Source of the DNA: Pseudaminobacter sp040045035
Lineage (GTDB): Bacteria > Pseudomonadota > Alphaproteobacteria > Rhizobiales > Rhizobiaceae
DNA length: 64,000 bases
NCBI RefSeq assembly: GCF_040045035.1
Contig: NZ_JBDZDS010000010.1
Span: 62,001 to 126,000 of the forward strand
Reading direction: 5' to 3'
Notes under the pieces: generated by a model
What the model saw: the letters and a program-made list of their open reading frames with translations, nothing else
Databases searched by the model: none
What the model was told of the DNA's origin: nothing
Part shown: positions 46,185 to 55,646 of the stretch, piece by piece
Layout: each line of letters opens with the position of its first letter
How positions within the stretch are numbered: position 1 is the stretch's first letter
Made by a program: the position numbers and the translations under genes

Positions 46185-46349
46185 CTTGGCCCATCCAGCC
46201 TCCTTGATCGCTGCCCCCGGAGGTCGGGCAGCGGTCGCAATATCCCGGCCCCTGTCTCGCGGCCGAGACTCACGGTGATCACCCCAATCGTAACGCCCAC
46301 CTCGCCAGCGCGCGACCCTCCCCTGTTGCCTTCTTCCGGCCACATTCGG

Positions 46350-46365
46350 TTAATCGAGCGCTAAC
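46350..46365 (+). promoter_or_regulatory. Candidate CtrA-binding site upstream of rlpA
   Basis: TTAA-N7-CTAAC differs from the alphaproteobacterial CtrA consensus (TTAA-N7-TTAAC) at one position. It lies about 107 nt upstream of the rlpA start. Cell-cycle control of an envelope/division gene would make sense, but a single near-match in a long sequence can be chance. Confidence 0.3.
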
Positions 46366-46472
46366 AAATTCCCGCGTAATAGATGCATTGGAGCTTGGGA
46401 ATGCGGGCGGATGTCCTCCGCATTCGGGTTTGTATTGCGTAGCTTGATGACATCTTCAGGGGGCAACCGAAA

Positions 46473-47702
46473 ATGCTGATTTTGGCGCGCGTGCGTATTC
46501 GCCGCGCTTCCACCGTCGCTGTTTTAGCGCTGTCCTCTGCCTTTCTGGCCGCCTGCGCCTTCCAGGCGCCGACGTCGACGGGAAAGAAGCGTCCGAAGGA
46601 GTACTTCGCCGAGTCCGAATACGGGGTCAAGGCCAGTCCGCGCGTTACCAACAAGCTGTCGAACCTGCCGCGCGGCGGCGGGCGCGACCAGCTTGGCAAT
46701 CCCTACAAGGTGCGCGGCAAGATGTATTATCCCAAGGAAGACAAGAACTACGTGTCCGTCGGTGGGGCTTCCTGGTACGGCGACGCCTTTCATGGCCGTC
46801 TCACCGCCAATGGTGAAATCTATGACATGACGCATCTGACGGCAGCGCATCCGACGATGCCGCTGCCCAGCTATGCCCGCGTCACCAACACGAAGAACGG
46901 CAGCTCGATCATCGTACGCGTCAATGATCGCGGGCCCTATTCGGACGACAACCGGGTGATCGATTTGTCGAGGCGTGCCGCCGAGATGCTGGACTACATG
47001 CATAGCGGCACCGCCGACGTGAAGGTCGAATATGTCGGCCGTGCACCCCTTGACGGCCAGGACGATCAATTCCTGCTGGCTTCCTATCGTCCGGGCAATG
47101 GCGCGCTGGATCCATCAGTCGGCCTGCCCAGCGGCGTAATGATCGCGATGAACGGCCCGACGCCGAGCGCAAGTGCCGGCACGTCGGCTCCGATGCCGAC
47201 CTTTGCGCCGAGGCCGAGCGAAGCCATGCCGGCCGGATCGCCGTTCGGACAGGCCGTTGCATTCAGCGAGATCATACTGCCAGATTTTGCTCCGATCGCT
47301 CCCCGGCGACCGGCAGACGGCGGCATGCCCGGCCAGCTTGCCCTGGCCGGCTACACCGACGAACGCGTGAGTGGTGCGGCCGCCGCTTTCGCCAAACTTG
47401 ATGGAAAAAGCATGTCGGCCGCCGACGTCACGCGTTCGTGGAAGCGCATGAACCCGGGCACTGCGCCCGTCGACCTCTCGGGCGCTTACGTCGCCGTAGG
47501 CACATTCGCCAACAAGGAAAAGGCTGCGCGCGTTGCCCGCTCGCTGTCGGCCGTTGGCTGGGCAACCATCGAGAATTCTGCTGTCCGCGGCTCCACGCTC
47601 TACACGGTCAATCTCTACGCCGACGGACGCGCGTCACTCGATGCAATGCTGGAAACAGCGTGGGCGAAAGGCGCTCCGGACGCGATGACCGTCCGCAACT
47701 AG
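46473..47702 (+). CDS. rlpA: RlpA-family septal ring lytic transglycosylase-like lipoprotein
   Basis: An outer-membrane lipoprotein acting on denuded peptidoglycan strands at the septum. The 409-aa protein has a lipobox ending at Cys28 (FLAAC), a double-psi beta-barrel at ~residues 85-190 (GGASWYGDAFHGRLTANG with the Glu/Asp pair; VRVNDRGPYSDDNRVIDLS) and a C-terminal SPOR domain from ~residue 330 (GAYVAVGTFANKEKAARVA) that targets septal glycan. A Pro/Ala-rich linker joins them. Upstream of dacF, the normal Rhizobiales order. Confidence 0.93.
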   Translation: MLILARVRIRRASTVAVLALSSAFLAACAFQAPTSTGKKRPKEYFAESEYGVKASPRVTNKLSNLPRGGGRDQLGNPYKVRGKMYYPKEDKNYVSVGGASWYGDAFHGRLTANGEIYDMTHLTAAHPTMPLPSYARVTNTKNGSSIIVRVNDRGPYSDDNRVIDLSRRAAEMLDYMHSGTADVKVEYVGRAPLDGQDDQFLLASYRPGNGALDPSVGLPSGVMIAMNGPTPSASAGTSAPMPTFAPRPSEAMPAGSPFGQAVAFSEIILPDFAPIAPRRPADGGMPGQLALAGYTDERVSGAAAAFAKLDGKSMSAADVTRSWKRMNPGTAPVDLSGAYVAVGTFANKEKAARVARSLSAVGWATIENSAVRGSTLYTVNLYADGRASLDAMLETAWAKGAPDAMTVRN

Positions 47703-47808
47703 ACGCTTCGTATCGGCCAAAGGTCGACCGGGCACGGACTTGATCAATCTCCGAAAGGCCTGATACCCTGCGGGTAGTCAGGGGCGGCGTAGAGAACGAG
47801 GCTGGTCT

Positions 47809-48987
47809 ATGATGTTCGTTCGACTGTCACCCGTTGCCGCATTATTGAGCTTTGTGCTTGCCGTAGCGCTTTTGGAACCCGCCAGGGCGCAAATGTTCGA
47901 CACCAAGGCCCAGCAGGCTTACATGGTCGACGCGGATACGGGCTCGATCCTTTTCGCCAAGAACGCCGACATGCCATTTCCGCCAGCATCGCTCGCCAAG
48001 CTGATGACGATGGAGATGGTGTTCCACGCCATCAAGGAAGGGCGCTACAAGCTCGACGACACTTTCGTCGTTAGTGAGAATGCCTGGCGCAATGGCGGTG
48101 CGAAATCGGGCGGTTCCACGATGTTCGCCTCGCTGAAGTCGGAGATCCGGCTGGAGGATCTGATCCAGGGCATGGCCGTGCAGTCGGCAAATGATGGTTG
48201 CATCATCGTCGCAGAAGGCATGGCCGGCAGTGAAGACAGCTTCGCGGAGCAGATGAACGAGCGCGCCCATGAGCTTGGCCTTACCAAATCCGTGTTCAAG
48301 AATTCGACGGGCCTGCCGGTCGACGGACAGGTGGTCACGGCGCATGAGCTGGTCGATCTGGCCATGCATATATGGCGCGAGTATCCCGAGTTTTACAAAT
48401 ATTTCTCTGAGCCCCAGTTCACCTGGAACAAGATCACCCAGCGTAACCGGAACCCGCTGCTGGCAATGGACATCGGAGCTGACGGCCTGAAGACCGGCTA
48501 CACCGAGGAATCCGGCTACGGAATCGTCGCCTCCGTCAGCCGCGACGGACGCCGCATCTTCGCCGCCCTGAGCGGCATGAGCAGTGACCGCGAGCGCTCC
48601 GAGGAATCCCGCAAGATGCTGGACTGGGGCATGCGTACGTTCCAGAAGTCCGTACTCTTTGGCGACGGCGAGGCGGTAGCGGACGCCGGCGTCTACGGCG
48701 GCGCGAAGTCAAGCGTCGAACTCAAGGCGCATGGCCCCATCTCGGTTCTCATCCCCGTTTCCAATCGTGACCGGTTGACCGCGCGCGTGGTCTATGAAGG
48801 TCCGATCGTCGCGCCGGTGGAGGAGGGGACCAGGATTGGAGTGCTGCGGGTATGGATAGGCGATACTCTAAGCCAGGAAACGCCGCTCTATGCCGCCGAA
48901 AGCGTAGGGCTGGGCCCGCTGCACCGACGCGCGTTCGACGCGGTCGGCGAACTGCTTGTCGGCTGGCTGCGCGCGCCGGCATCGTAA
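47809..48987 (+). CDS. dacF: D-alanyl-D-alanine carboxypeptidase (penicillin-binding protein 5/6 family)
   Basis: Removes the terminal D-Ala from peptidoglycan stem peptides in the periplasm. The 392-aa protein has a signal peptide ending near Ala27 and the three penicillin-binding motifs: SLAK at residues 61-64, SAN in VQSANDGC (~residue 125) and KTG in DGLKTGYT (~residue 227). A C-terminal beta-domain follows; the typical membrane-anchoring amphipathic tail is short. Between rlpA and tmk, 106 nt after rlpA. The symbol is used loosely (dacA/dacC are alternatives). Confidence 0.94.
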   Translation: MMFVRLSPVAALLSFVLAVALLEPARAQMFDTKAQQAYMVDADTGSILFAKNADMPFPPASLAKLMTMEMVFHAIKEGRYKLDDTFVVSENAWRNGGAKSGGSTMFASLKSEIRLEDLIQGMAVQSANDGCIIVAEGMAGSEDSFAEQMNERAHELGLTKSVFKNSTGLPVDGQVVTAHELVDLAMHIWREYPEFYKYFSEPQFTWNKITQRNRNPLLAMDIGADGLKTGYTEESGYGIVASVSRDGRRIFAALSGMSSDRERSEESRKMLDWGMRTFQKSVLFGDGEAVADAGVYGGAKSSVELKAHGPISVLIPVSNRDRLTARVVYEGPIVAPVEEGTRIGVLRVWIGDTLSQETPLYAAESVGLGPLHRRAFDAVGELLVGWLRAPAS

Positions 48988-49076
48988 AAGTGGACCTTTT
49001 GTCCCCAGCGGCATAATACGTCTCTCAGCCGGCATCGCACCGGAATCTTTTGCCGGGCTGAACAAGGACAAACGGA

Positions 49077-49748
49077 TTGAGGCGCGGACTTTTCATAAGT
49101 TTCGAAGGCGGCGAGGGCGCTGGCAAGTCGACACAGATCAAGCTGCTGGCGGCCAAGCTGCGCGCGAAGGGCTACAGCCTGACCGTCACGCGCGAGCCCG
49201 GCGGCTCGCCGGGCGCCGAGGCGATACGCCATGTCATCCTGTCCGGTGCCGCCGAAACCTTCGGCCCCAAGATGGAGGCTCTGCTGTTTGCTGCAGCTCG
49301 CTCCGATCACATCGAGCAGGTGATCCGCCCGGCGATCGAGCGTGGCGACATCGTTCTGTGCGACCGCTTCGTGGATTCCTGGCGGGTCTATCAGGGCAGT
49401 TCCGGCGAAATCGATCCCGTCTTCATGGATGTGCTCGAGAGGGTTTCGGTCAACGGCATGATGCCTGACCTGACGCTTATCATGGACATCGACCCGGTGG
49501 AGGGGCTGGAGCGCGCGACCGCCCGCCGCGGCGATGACGTCGCCGACCGCTTCGAGAAGGAAACGCTCGCGATCCACCGGAGCCGGCGCAAGGCCTATCT
49601 TGAAATCGCCCGTAAGGAGCCCGACCGCTGCGTGGTCATCGACGCCTCCATGCCCCCTGAGGCGGTCGAGAACTCCGTGACGGCGGCCGCTTTTGGCGTG
49701 ATCCAGCGTAGGTTTGCCGCGCTTGGAAGTCAGGTGCAGGAGGCGTGA
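49077..49748 (+). CDS. tmk: Thymidylate kinase
   Basis: Phosphorylates dTMP to dTDP. 223 aa; the P-loop is residues 11-18 (GGEGAGKS), with the DR(F/Y/H) motif in CDRFVDS and the LID/arginine region near ERATARRGDDVADRFE. The start is a TTG with AAGGA about 10 nt upstream; no ATG is available before the P-loop. Its stop shares one base with the holB ATG (TGATG), so the two are translationally coupled. Confidence 0.96.
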   Translation: MRRGLFISFEGGEGAGKSTQIKLLAAKLRAKGYSLTVTREPGGSPGAEAIRHVILSGAAETFGPKMEALLFAAARSDHIEQVIRPAIERGDIVLCDRFVDSWRVYQGSSGEIDPVFMDVLERVSVNGMMPDLTLIMDIDPVEGLERATARRGDDVADRFEKETLAIHRSRRKAYLEIARKEPDRCVVIDASMPPEAVENSVTAAAFGVIQRRFAALGSQVQEA

Positions 49749-50800
49749 TGTTCGAACGCATCGCTCCCGAGCAGCACGACACGTTGGAGGGCGTGCCGGA
49801 GCCGGCCGAAAATCCATTCCTGGTCGGCCATGAGAACGCGGCCGGCATGCTAGCCGCCGCCTATCGCGCAGGCAAGCTGCCGCACGCGCTGTTGCTGGCC
49901 GGGCCGCAGGGCATCGGCAAGGCCACGTTGGCCTTTCATTTCGCCCACCATCTGCTGAAAAACCCCGTGCCCGGCACTGCCCCGGCGGTACTGGCCACAC
50001 CGGACCCCGGCTCTGCGCTGTTTCGACAGGTTGCGATGGGTGCGCACCCGGCGGTCTTGCACCTGACCCGGCCGCTGAACGACAAGACCAAGGCGTTCAA
50101 GACCGTTCTGACCGTGGACGAGATCCGCAAGGTCAACCGGTTCCTCTCGATGACGTCGCATGACGGGAGCTATCGCGTGGTCATCGTCGACCCGGCCGAC
50201 GACATGAACACCAACGCGGCCAATGCGTTGCTGAAGAACCTCGAAGAGCCGCCGGCGAAGACGCTGTTCATCCTGATCTCGCATTCACCGGGCAGCCTCC
50301 TGCCGACGATCCGCTCGCGCTGCCAGATGGTTCGACTGTCGCCGCTGGATGACGGCAGCCTGATGCAGGCGCTGGATCATGCCGGATTTTCGTCGCCGGA
50401 CGGCGCGGAAGCCCGCGCCGCGCTCGCGGAGCGGGCAGGAGGCAGCGCGCGCAGCGCGATCATCCTGACGCAGTATGGCGGGTTGGAGATTGCGGAAGCA
50501 TTCGACGACCTCATCGCCGCGCCGCATCCCGATGTGGCAGCCGCGCACAAACTGGCGGAGGTGGTCGCTGCGCGTGACCAGGCCCTGCGCTTCGACATCT
50601 TCAACCGGCATGCGCTAGACCTGCTTTCGGATGCTGCCAGTACAGCGGCGCGCGCCAACGATATTACCCGCGCCAATCGCCTCTCGGAGGCGTGGCAGGA
50701 GGCCGTCGCCTCGATCAACGAGGCGGAAACCTACAACCTTGACAAGAAGCAGCACGCGCTCAACCTGATCATGCGGCTCAATTCAGCCATGCGAATGTGA
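49748..50800 (+). CDS. holB: DNA polymerase III delta' subunit
   Basis: Clamp-loader subunit that helps place the beta clamp on DNA. 350 aa from ATG 49748. The AAA+ core is visible in LLLAGPQGIGKATLAFHFA and in the later VDPADDMNTNAANALLKNLEEPPAKTLFILISH; the SRC sensor is in TIRSRCQMV. The C-terminal helical domain is less conserved. Coupled to tmk upstream, and followed 89 nt later by metG on the same strand. Confidence 0.94.
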   Translation: MFERIAPEQHDTLEGVPEPAENPFLVGHENAAGMLAAAYRAGKLPHALLLAGPQGIGKATLAFHFAHHLLKNPVPGTAPAVLATPDPGSALFRQVAMGAHPAVLHLTRPLNDKTKAFKTVLTVDEIRKVNRFLSMTSHDGSYRVVIVDPADDMNTNAANALLKNLEEPPAKTLFILISHSPGSLLPTIRSRCQMVRLSPLDDGSLMQALDHAGFSSPDGAEARAALAERAGGSARSAIILTQYGGLEIAEAFDDLIAAPHPDVAAAHKLAEVVAARDQALRFDIFNRHALDLLSDAASTAARANDITRANRLSEAWQEAVASINEAETYNLDKKQHALNLIMRLNSAMRM

Positions 50801-50889
50801 AGCACCTTGCCGGCTCCGGGATAGCAATCGCTTTCCCGATGCGTTATCTCACCGCTCAATTCACCATTTGAAGTACGAACGGCATCTTC

Positions 50890-52443
50890 ATGTCCCGCGA
50901 AAAATTCTATCTGACGACGGCCATATCCTACCCCAACGGCAAGCCGCATATCGGCCATGCCTATGAGCTGATCGCGACCGACGCTCTGGCGCGCTTTCAG
51001 CGCCTCGACGGCAAGGACGTGTTCTTCCTAACCGGCACCGACGAGCACGGCATCAAGATGCTGCAGACGGCGCGCAAGGAAGGCATCACGCCGCGCGAAC
51101 TGGCCGACCGCAACACGGCCGAGTTCCAGCGCATGGCTGCTGCGCTGAACGCATCCAATGACGACTTCATCCGCACCTCGGAGAAGCGCCACTACGAGGC
51201 CTCCCAAGCCATCTGGAAGGCCATGGTCGCCAGCGGCGATATCTACAAAGGCGGCTATGCCGGCTGGTATTCGGTTCGCGACGAAGCCTATTACGGCGAG
51301 GAAGAAACCGAAGTCCGCGCCGACAACGTCCGCTATGGGCCGCAGGGCACGCCGGTGGAATGGGTGGAAGAGGAAAGCTACTTCTTCCGTCTGTCAGCCT
51401 ATCAGGACCGGCTGTTGCAGCATTATGAGAAGCATCCGGAATTCGTCGGGCCGCCGGAGCGGCGCAACGAGATTGTCAGCTTTGTCAAATCGGGCCTGAA
51501 GGACCTTTCGGTCTCGCGCACCACCTTCGACTGGGGCATTCCGGTGCCCGGCGACGAAAAGCACGTGATGTATGTGTGGGTCGATGCGTTGACCAACTAC
51601 ATCACCGCGGCCGGCTATCCGGACACCAATGCCGAACGCTGGCGCTATTGGCCGGCTGACGTTCACGTCATCGGCAAGGACATCACGCGCTTCCACACGG
51701 TCTACTGGCCGGCGTTCCTGATGTCGGCCGGCCTCGAACTGCCTAAGCGCGTGTTCGGGCACGGCTTCGTGTTCAACCGCGGCGAGAAGATGTCGAAGTC
51801 GGTCGGCAATGTGATCGACCCGTTCGCACTGGTTTCGCACTACGGGCTCGACCAGGTGCGCTACTTCCTTCTGCGCGAAGTGCCCTTCGGCCAGGACGGC
51901 AACTACAGCCATGAGGCGATCGTCAACCGTACCAATGCCGACCTTGCCAACGACCTCGGCAACCTCGCTCAGCGCTCGCTGTCGATGATCGCCAAGAACT
52001 GCGGCGGCGTGGTGCCGCAGCGCGGAACCCTGGCCGACGCCGACAAGGCCATACTCGACCAGGCCAGCGCCGCGCTCGCTACCGCTCGCAAGGCGATGTC
52101 GGAGCAGGCGATCCATCAGGCGCTCGCCGCGATCTTTGCGGTGGTCGCCGAGGCGAACCGCTACTTTGCCGCGCAGGAACCCTGGGCGCTGAAGAAGACC
52201 GACCCGGCGCGCATGGAAACGGTGCTTTTCACGACGGCCGAGACCATCCGGCGGATCGGCTTGATGTGCCAGCCTTACATTCCGGCGTCGGCCGCCAAGC
52301 TGCTCGATCTTCTGGCCATTCCGGCCGAGGAACGCACCTTCGACCGGGTTGCGGATGAATACGCACTGGTGCCGGGGGTCGAACTGCCGGCTCCACAGGC
52401 GGTGTTCCCGCGTTATGTCGAGCCAGCTGCCGCCGAGGCGTGA
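50890..52443 (+). CDS. metG: Methionyl-tRNA synthetase
   Basis: Charges tRNA-Met. The 517-aa class I enzyme shows HIGH at residues 20-23 and KMSKS near residue 299, with a connective-peptide region that lacks the four-cysteine zinc cluster seen in the long E. coli type. It also lacks the C-terminal dimerisation domain, as is usual for the short alphaproteobacterial form. Only 9 nt separate it from tatD, so tmk-holB-metG-tatD-MBL is one transcription unit. Confidence 0.97.
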   Translation: MSREKFYLTTAISYPNGKPHIGHAYELIATDALARFQRLDGKDVFFLTGTDEHGIKMLQTARKEGITPRELADRNTAEFQRMAAALNASNDDFIRTSEKRHYEASQAIWKAMVASGDIYKGGYAGWYSVRDEAYYGEEETEVRADNVRYGPQGTPVEWVEEESYFFRLSAYQDRLLQHYEKHPEFVGPPERRNEIVSFVKSGLKDLSVSRTTFDWGIPVPGDEKHVMYVWVDALTNYITAAGYPDTNAERWRYWPADVHVIGKDITRFHTVYWPAFLMSAGLELPKRVFGHGFVFNRGEKMSKSVGNVIDPFALVSHYGLDQVRYFLLREVPFGQDGNYSHEAIVNRTNADLANDLGNLAQRSLSMIAKNCGGVVPQRGTLADADKAILDQASAALATARKAMSEQAIHQALAAIFAVVAEANRYFAAQEPWALKKTDPARMETVLFTTAETIRRIGLMCQPYIPASAAKLLDLLAIPAEERTFDRVADEYALVPGVELPAPQAVFPRYVEPAAAEA

Positions 52444-52452
52444 GGCGTGAAA

Positions 52453-53247
52453 ATGCTCGTTGACAGCCACTGCCACCTCGACTTTCCCGACTTCGCCCAG
52501 GAGCGCGCGGACATCGTCGCGCGCGCCCAGGCGGCCGGGGTCCAGCGCATGGTCACGATCTCGACGCGAGTGAAACGCTTTCCCGAGATTCTCGAGATCG
52601 CAGAGGCGTTTGATCCGGTGTACTGCTCGGTCGGCACGCATCCGCACAATGCGGGCGATGAAATCGACGTCACGGCCGACGATCTGGTGAGGCTGGCCGA
52701 GCATCCGAAGGTGGTCGCGATCGGCGAGGCCGGGCTCGACTATTTCTACGACAAGGCCCCGCGCGAAGCGCAGGCGCAGAGCTTTCGCGTCCACATCGAC
52801 GCGGCCCGTCGGACCGGTCTGCCGCTGGTCATCCATTCGCGCGACGCCGACGACGACATGATTGCGATCCTGGAAGAGGAGAGCGGGAAGGGGGCTTTTC
52901 CCTTCATTCTCCACTGCTTCTCGTCGGGTCGTGCGCTTGCCGAGGCTGGCGCCAGGCTGGGCGGCTACGCGTCATTTTCCGGCATTCTGACCTTCAAGAA
53001 GTCCGAGGACATTCGCGCGATCGCGGCCAATGTGCCGCGCGACCGGTTGCTGGTCGAGACCGACGCTCCCTACCTGGCCCCGGTGCCGTTTCGTGGCAAG
53101 CGCAACGAGCCGGCCTATGTCGCCCACACCGCCAAAATCCTGGGCGAGACAGTGGGCATCGGCGCAGAGGAGATCGCGGCGATCACGACCGACAATTTCT
53201 TCCGGCTGTTCAAGAAGATGCCGCGGCCGGCCGCACAGGGCGCCTGA
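52453..53247 (+). CDS. tatD: TatD-family metal-dependent hydrolase/DNase
   Basis: A TIM-barrel metal hydrolase of 264 aa with metal ligands in DSHCHLDFPDF, GEAGLDYFYD, LVIHSRDAD, ILHCFSSG and TDAPYLAP. Members have 3'-5' exonuclease activity on damaged DNA. The ATG at 52453, with GAGG 7 nt upstream, matches the usual family start; a GTG six bases earlier is equally possible. Follows metG and precedes the MBL hydrolase by 3 nt, a conserved order in Rhizobiales. Confidence 0.93.
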   Translation: MLVDSHCHLDFPDFAQERADIVARAQAAGVQRMVTISTRVKRFPEILEIAEAFDPVYCSVGTHPHNAGDEIDVTADDLVRLAEHPKVVAIGEAGLDYFYDKAPREAQAQSFRVHIDAARRTGLPLVIHSRDADDDMIAILEEESGKGAFPFILHCFSSGRALAEAGARLGGYASFSGILTFKKSEDIRAIAANVPRDRLLVETDAPYLAPVPFRGKRNEPAYVAHTAKILGETVGIGAEEIAAITTDNFFRLFKKMPRPAAQGA

Positions 53248-53250
53248 CGC

Positions 53251-54069
53251 ATGGCGGACCTGCTTCGCCTCACGATCCTTGGTTGCGGCTCGTCGCCGGG
53301 AACGCCACGGATTACGGGCGACTGGGGCGAATGCGACCCGCTGAACCCGCGAAACCGTCGCATGCGCGCCGCAGCCATGGTGGAACGCGTGTCGGCTGAC
53401 GGCGGCACGACGCGGGTGGTGATCGACACCGGGCCCGATTTTCGCGAGCAGATGCTGATGGCGGGCGTGAAGCGGATCGACGCGGCCATCTACACCCATC
53501 CGCACGCCGACCACATCCACGGCATCGACGACCTGCGCGGCTTCGTGCTCGAGCGGCGGCAATTGATGGACGTCTATGCCGACCAGCCGACCCTGAACCG
53601 GCTGTTCGAAGCGTTTGGCTATTGCTTCGAGACGCCGCTCGGCAGTTCTTATCCGCCAATCCTGCGTGCCAATGAGATCGAGCATTCGGAGACGGTGGTG
53701 ATCGAAGGAGAGGGGGGTGCCCTCACCTTTCTGCCGCTGCCGCAGATACACGGCGACATCATCTCGCTGGGGTTCCGCGTCGGCTCGCTGGCCTATTGCT
53801 CCGACGTGAGCCATTTTCCGCCGGCGACCGCGGAGTTGATGCAGGAGCTGGACGTGCTGGTGATCGATGCGCTGCAATATCGGCCGCATCCGAGCCATCT
53901 GTCGCTCAACGAGGCCCTTGAATGGATCGAACGCCTGCAGCCCGGGCGCGCCGTGCTGACGCATATGCACGTACCGCTGGACTATGCCACGGTTGCAGAC
54001 CAGACGCCGGACCATGTGGAGCCGGCCTATGATGGAATGGTCATAGAAATCCCTTTGAAATCAATCTGA
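53251..54069 (+). CDS. Metallo-beta-lactamase-fold hydrolase (PhnP-like)
   Basis: A 272-aa MBL-fold hydrolase. The dinuclear metal motif HPHADHIHGIDDLR is near residue 84, a second ligand Asp is in YCSDVSHFP, and the last His in LTHMHVPLDY. It resembles PhnP/RNase Z-type phosphodiesterases; no phn genes are near, so a general cyclic-phosphate or nucleotide hydrolase is more likely than phosphonate use. The substrate is not determined. Three bases after tatD, so translationally linked. Confidence 0.88.
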   Translation: MADLLRLTILGCGSSPGTPRITGDWGECDPLNPRNRRMRAAAMVERVSADGGTTRVVIDTGPDFREQMLMAGVKRIDAAIYTHPHADHIHGIDDLRGFVLERRQLMDVYADQPTLNRLFEAFGYCFETPLGSSYPPILRANEIEHSETVVIEGEGGALTFLPLPQIHGDIISLGFRVGSLAYCSDVSHFPPATAELMQELDVLVIDALQYRPHPSHLSLNEALEWIERLQPGRAVLTHMHVPLDYATVADQTPDHVEPAYDGMVIEIPLKSI

Positions 54070-54087
54070 AAGAGGCGGAGGCTCATC

Positions 54088-54558
54088 ATGGCTGGCAGTA
54101 TCGATCGCGTCACGGAGGCAGCGGCGGCAGCCGGGCTGGAGATCGAGATCCGCCGCATGGGAGCCTCCACGCGCACCGCCGAAGAAGCTGCTGAGCAATG
54201 CGGCTGCTCGACCGCGCAGATCGTTAAATCGCTGGTTTTTCAAGGCGAAAGCAGCGGAAAGCTCTATCTGTTCCTGGTTTCCGGACCCAACCAGCTCGAC
54301 CTTGCCAAGGCTGCGGAACTGGTCTCCGAGACGCTGAAGCGCGCCGATCCGCGCCATGTCCGCGAGCAGACGGGATTTGCCATCGGCGGCGTATCGCCAC
54401 TGGGCCATCTGATCGACATTCCGGCGTTCGCCGACCAGACGTTGCTGTCGTTCGACCGGGTCTGGGCAGCAGCCGGCGCGCACGACGCCGTGTTCGCGGC
54501 CGAGCCAACGGCGCTGTTTGCCGCCGCACGCGCCACGGCCGCCGATCTTTCCGCGTAG
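54088..54558 (+). CDS. YbaK/EbsC-family trans-editing protein
   Basis: A 156-aa protein of the YbaK/ProX fold, which deacylates mischarged tRNA (Cys- or Ala-tRNA-Pro). AEQCGCSTAQIVKSLVF contains the conserved catalytic-site lysine; TGFAIGGVSPLGHL is the second motif. It is the last gene of the rlpA-metG cluster, 18 nt after the MBL gene. The precise misacylated substrate cannot be set from sequence. Confidence 0.9.
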   Translation: MAGSIDRVTEAAAAAGLEIEIRRMGASTRTAEEAAEQCGCSTAQIVKSLVFQGESSGKLYLFLVSGPNQLDLAKAAELVSETLKRADPRHVREQTGFAIGGVSPLGHLIDIPAFADQTLLSFDRVWAAAGAHDAVFAAEPTALFAAARATAADLSA

Positions 54559-54894
54559 GCCGATCTTGCAGCATGGATCGACAGCCAAACGGAGCCTTGC
54601 TCCTCCTGGCACATAGAGAAGTTCCATAATCTATCTTATGTGACTTTCTTATGTAGCCGCCATTCGAAGGCGATCACGCTTGCTGCACGACCTGTCTAGT
54701 TTTGGACCGTGACATGCAAGGCGTGACATCCTCCTCCGTCGAGCGATGAACTTGACGCTCGTTCTATCCTGCGCGAGTTTGCGCGCCAATGGACTCGCGC
54801 CTGCAGGTTCGGATGTGCTGCAGGATATATTTTTGAGATATTCCAGGCGGGACGCATCTACCACCATTCGGCTTCAGGGCCTGAAAGGCATCCT
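54559..54894. other. 336-nt intergenic region without a gene
   Basis: AT-richer than its surroundings. It has an 8-bp direct repeat TCTTATGT (54634-54641 and 54647-54654, period 13) and a CATAA/TTATG inverted pair (54625-54640). No open frame, tRNA or clear terminator is seen. It separates the core cluster from the polysaccharide islet and probably carries the GT25 promoter. Confidence 0.5.
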
Positions 54895-55629
54895 ATGATC
54901 GTAAAGGCTTTGGTCATTCACCTTGCGCGCGCCGAGCAGCGAAAAGAGCATGTCAAAAAACTCGCGGCTGAGCTGCCTTTTCCGCTGGAGATCATCGAGG
55001 CTGTGGACGGGAAACTGCTGCCCGATGAAGCCATAGAGAAATTCTGTCGTCCTCGGCTGTATCGCCCCACCTACCCCTTTGCGCTCAACCGCAACGAGAT
55101 TGCCTGCTTTCTTTCCCACCGTCGGGCCTGGCAGGCGATTGTGGATCAGAACCTCGACGCCGCACTGATCATGGAGGATGACGCGGCCCCCATCGCGCCT
55201 TTCTCCGATGGGCTCGAGCTGGCGCTGACGAATATCGAGCGCGAAGGATTCATCCGCTTTCCCTTCCGGGACGGCCGTGAGAGCGGCCGCCTCGTTGCCC
55301 GGTCGGGCGACGTCTCGCTGATCGAGCCGGTCTGCGCGGGGCTTGGCATGGTGACGCAACTCGTCAGCCGCGACGCGGCGGCCAGATTGCTAAAGGCAAC
55401 CGAAACCGTGGATCGCCCGGTCGACGTCCTTCTCCAGATGCCGTGGGTGACTGGCGTCGTGGCCCGGTCTGTCGTACCAGGTGGAATTCGGGAAATTTCG
55501 CCCACCCTTGGCGGCAGTACGCTCAAGCCGAAGCGGCAGATCTCGAAGCTCAAGCGCGAGCTATTGCGCCCGATTTACAGAGCCAGAATTGCGATGAGAG
55601 CAAGACTGGCGGCAATGCGTCGTCAGTGA
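54895..55629 (+). CDS. Glycosyltransferase family 25 protein (LPS biosynthesis type)
   Basis: A 244-aa GT25 enzyme. The N-terminal VIHLARAEQRKEHV, the middle RNEIACFLSHRRAW and the EDDA metal motif (ALIMEDDA, ~residue 98) are the family hallmarks. Bacterial members add galactose or glucose to lipooligosaccharide cores. The C-terminus is basic. Codon use is somewhat less GC-biased than in the neighbouring core genes. Its stop overlaps a possible GTG start (GTGA) of the deacetylase gene, so the two probably act on the same surface glycan. Confidence 0.88.
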   Translation: MIVKALVIHLARAEQRKEHVKKLAAELPFPLEIIEAVDGKLLPDEAIEKFCRPRLYRPTYPFALNRNEIACFLSHRRAWQAIVDQNLDAALIMEDDAAPIAPFSDGLELALTNIEREGFIRFPFRDGRESGRLVARSGDVSLIEPVCAGLGMVTQLVSRDAAARLLKATETVDRPVDVLLQMPWVTGVVARSVVPGGIREISPTLGGSTLKPKRQISKLKRELLRPIYRARIAMRARLAAMRRQ

Positions 55630-55646
55630 CATCGAGCGGTGCCCAC

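Larger units (their letters stand above)
45565..46472. other. Gene-poor interval between dnaE and rlpA
   Basis: About 900 nt without an intact gene. It holds a weak hairpin after dnaE (ACGGCC-GGAAA-GGCCGT, 45580-45596), a short direct repeat (45665-45684), a thiolase gene relic (46006-46184) and a possible CtrA site (46350-46365). Open frames elsewhere in it are short and resemble nothing I know. It looks like decayed sequence left by a deletion in an otherwise conserved gene cluster. Confidence 0.7.
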
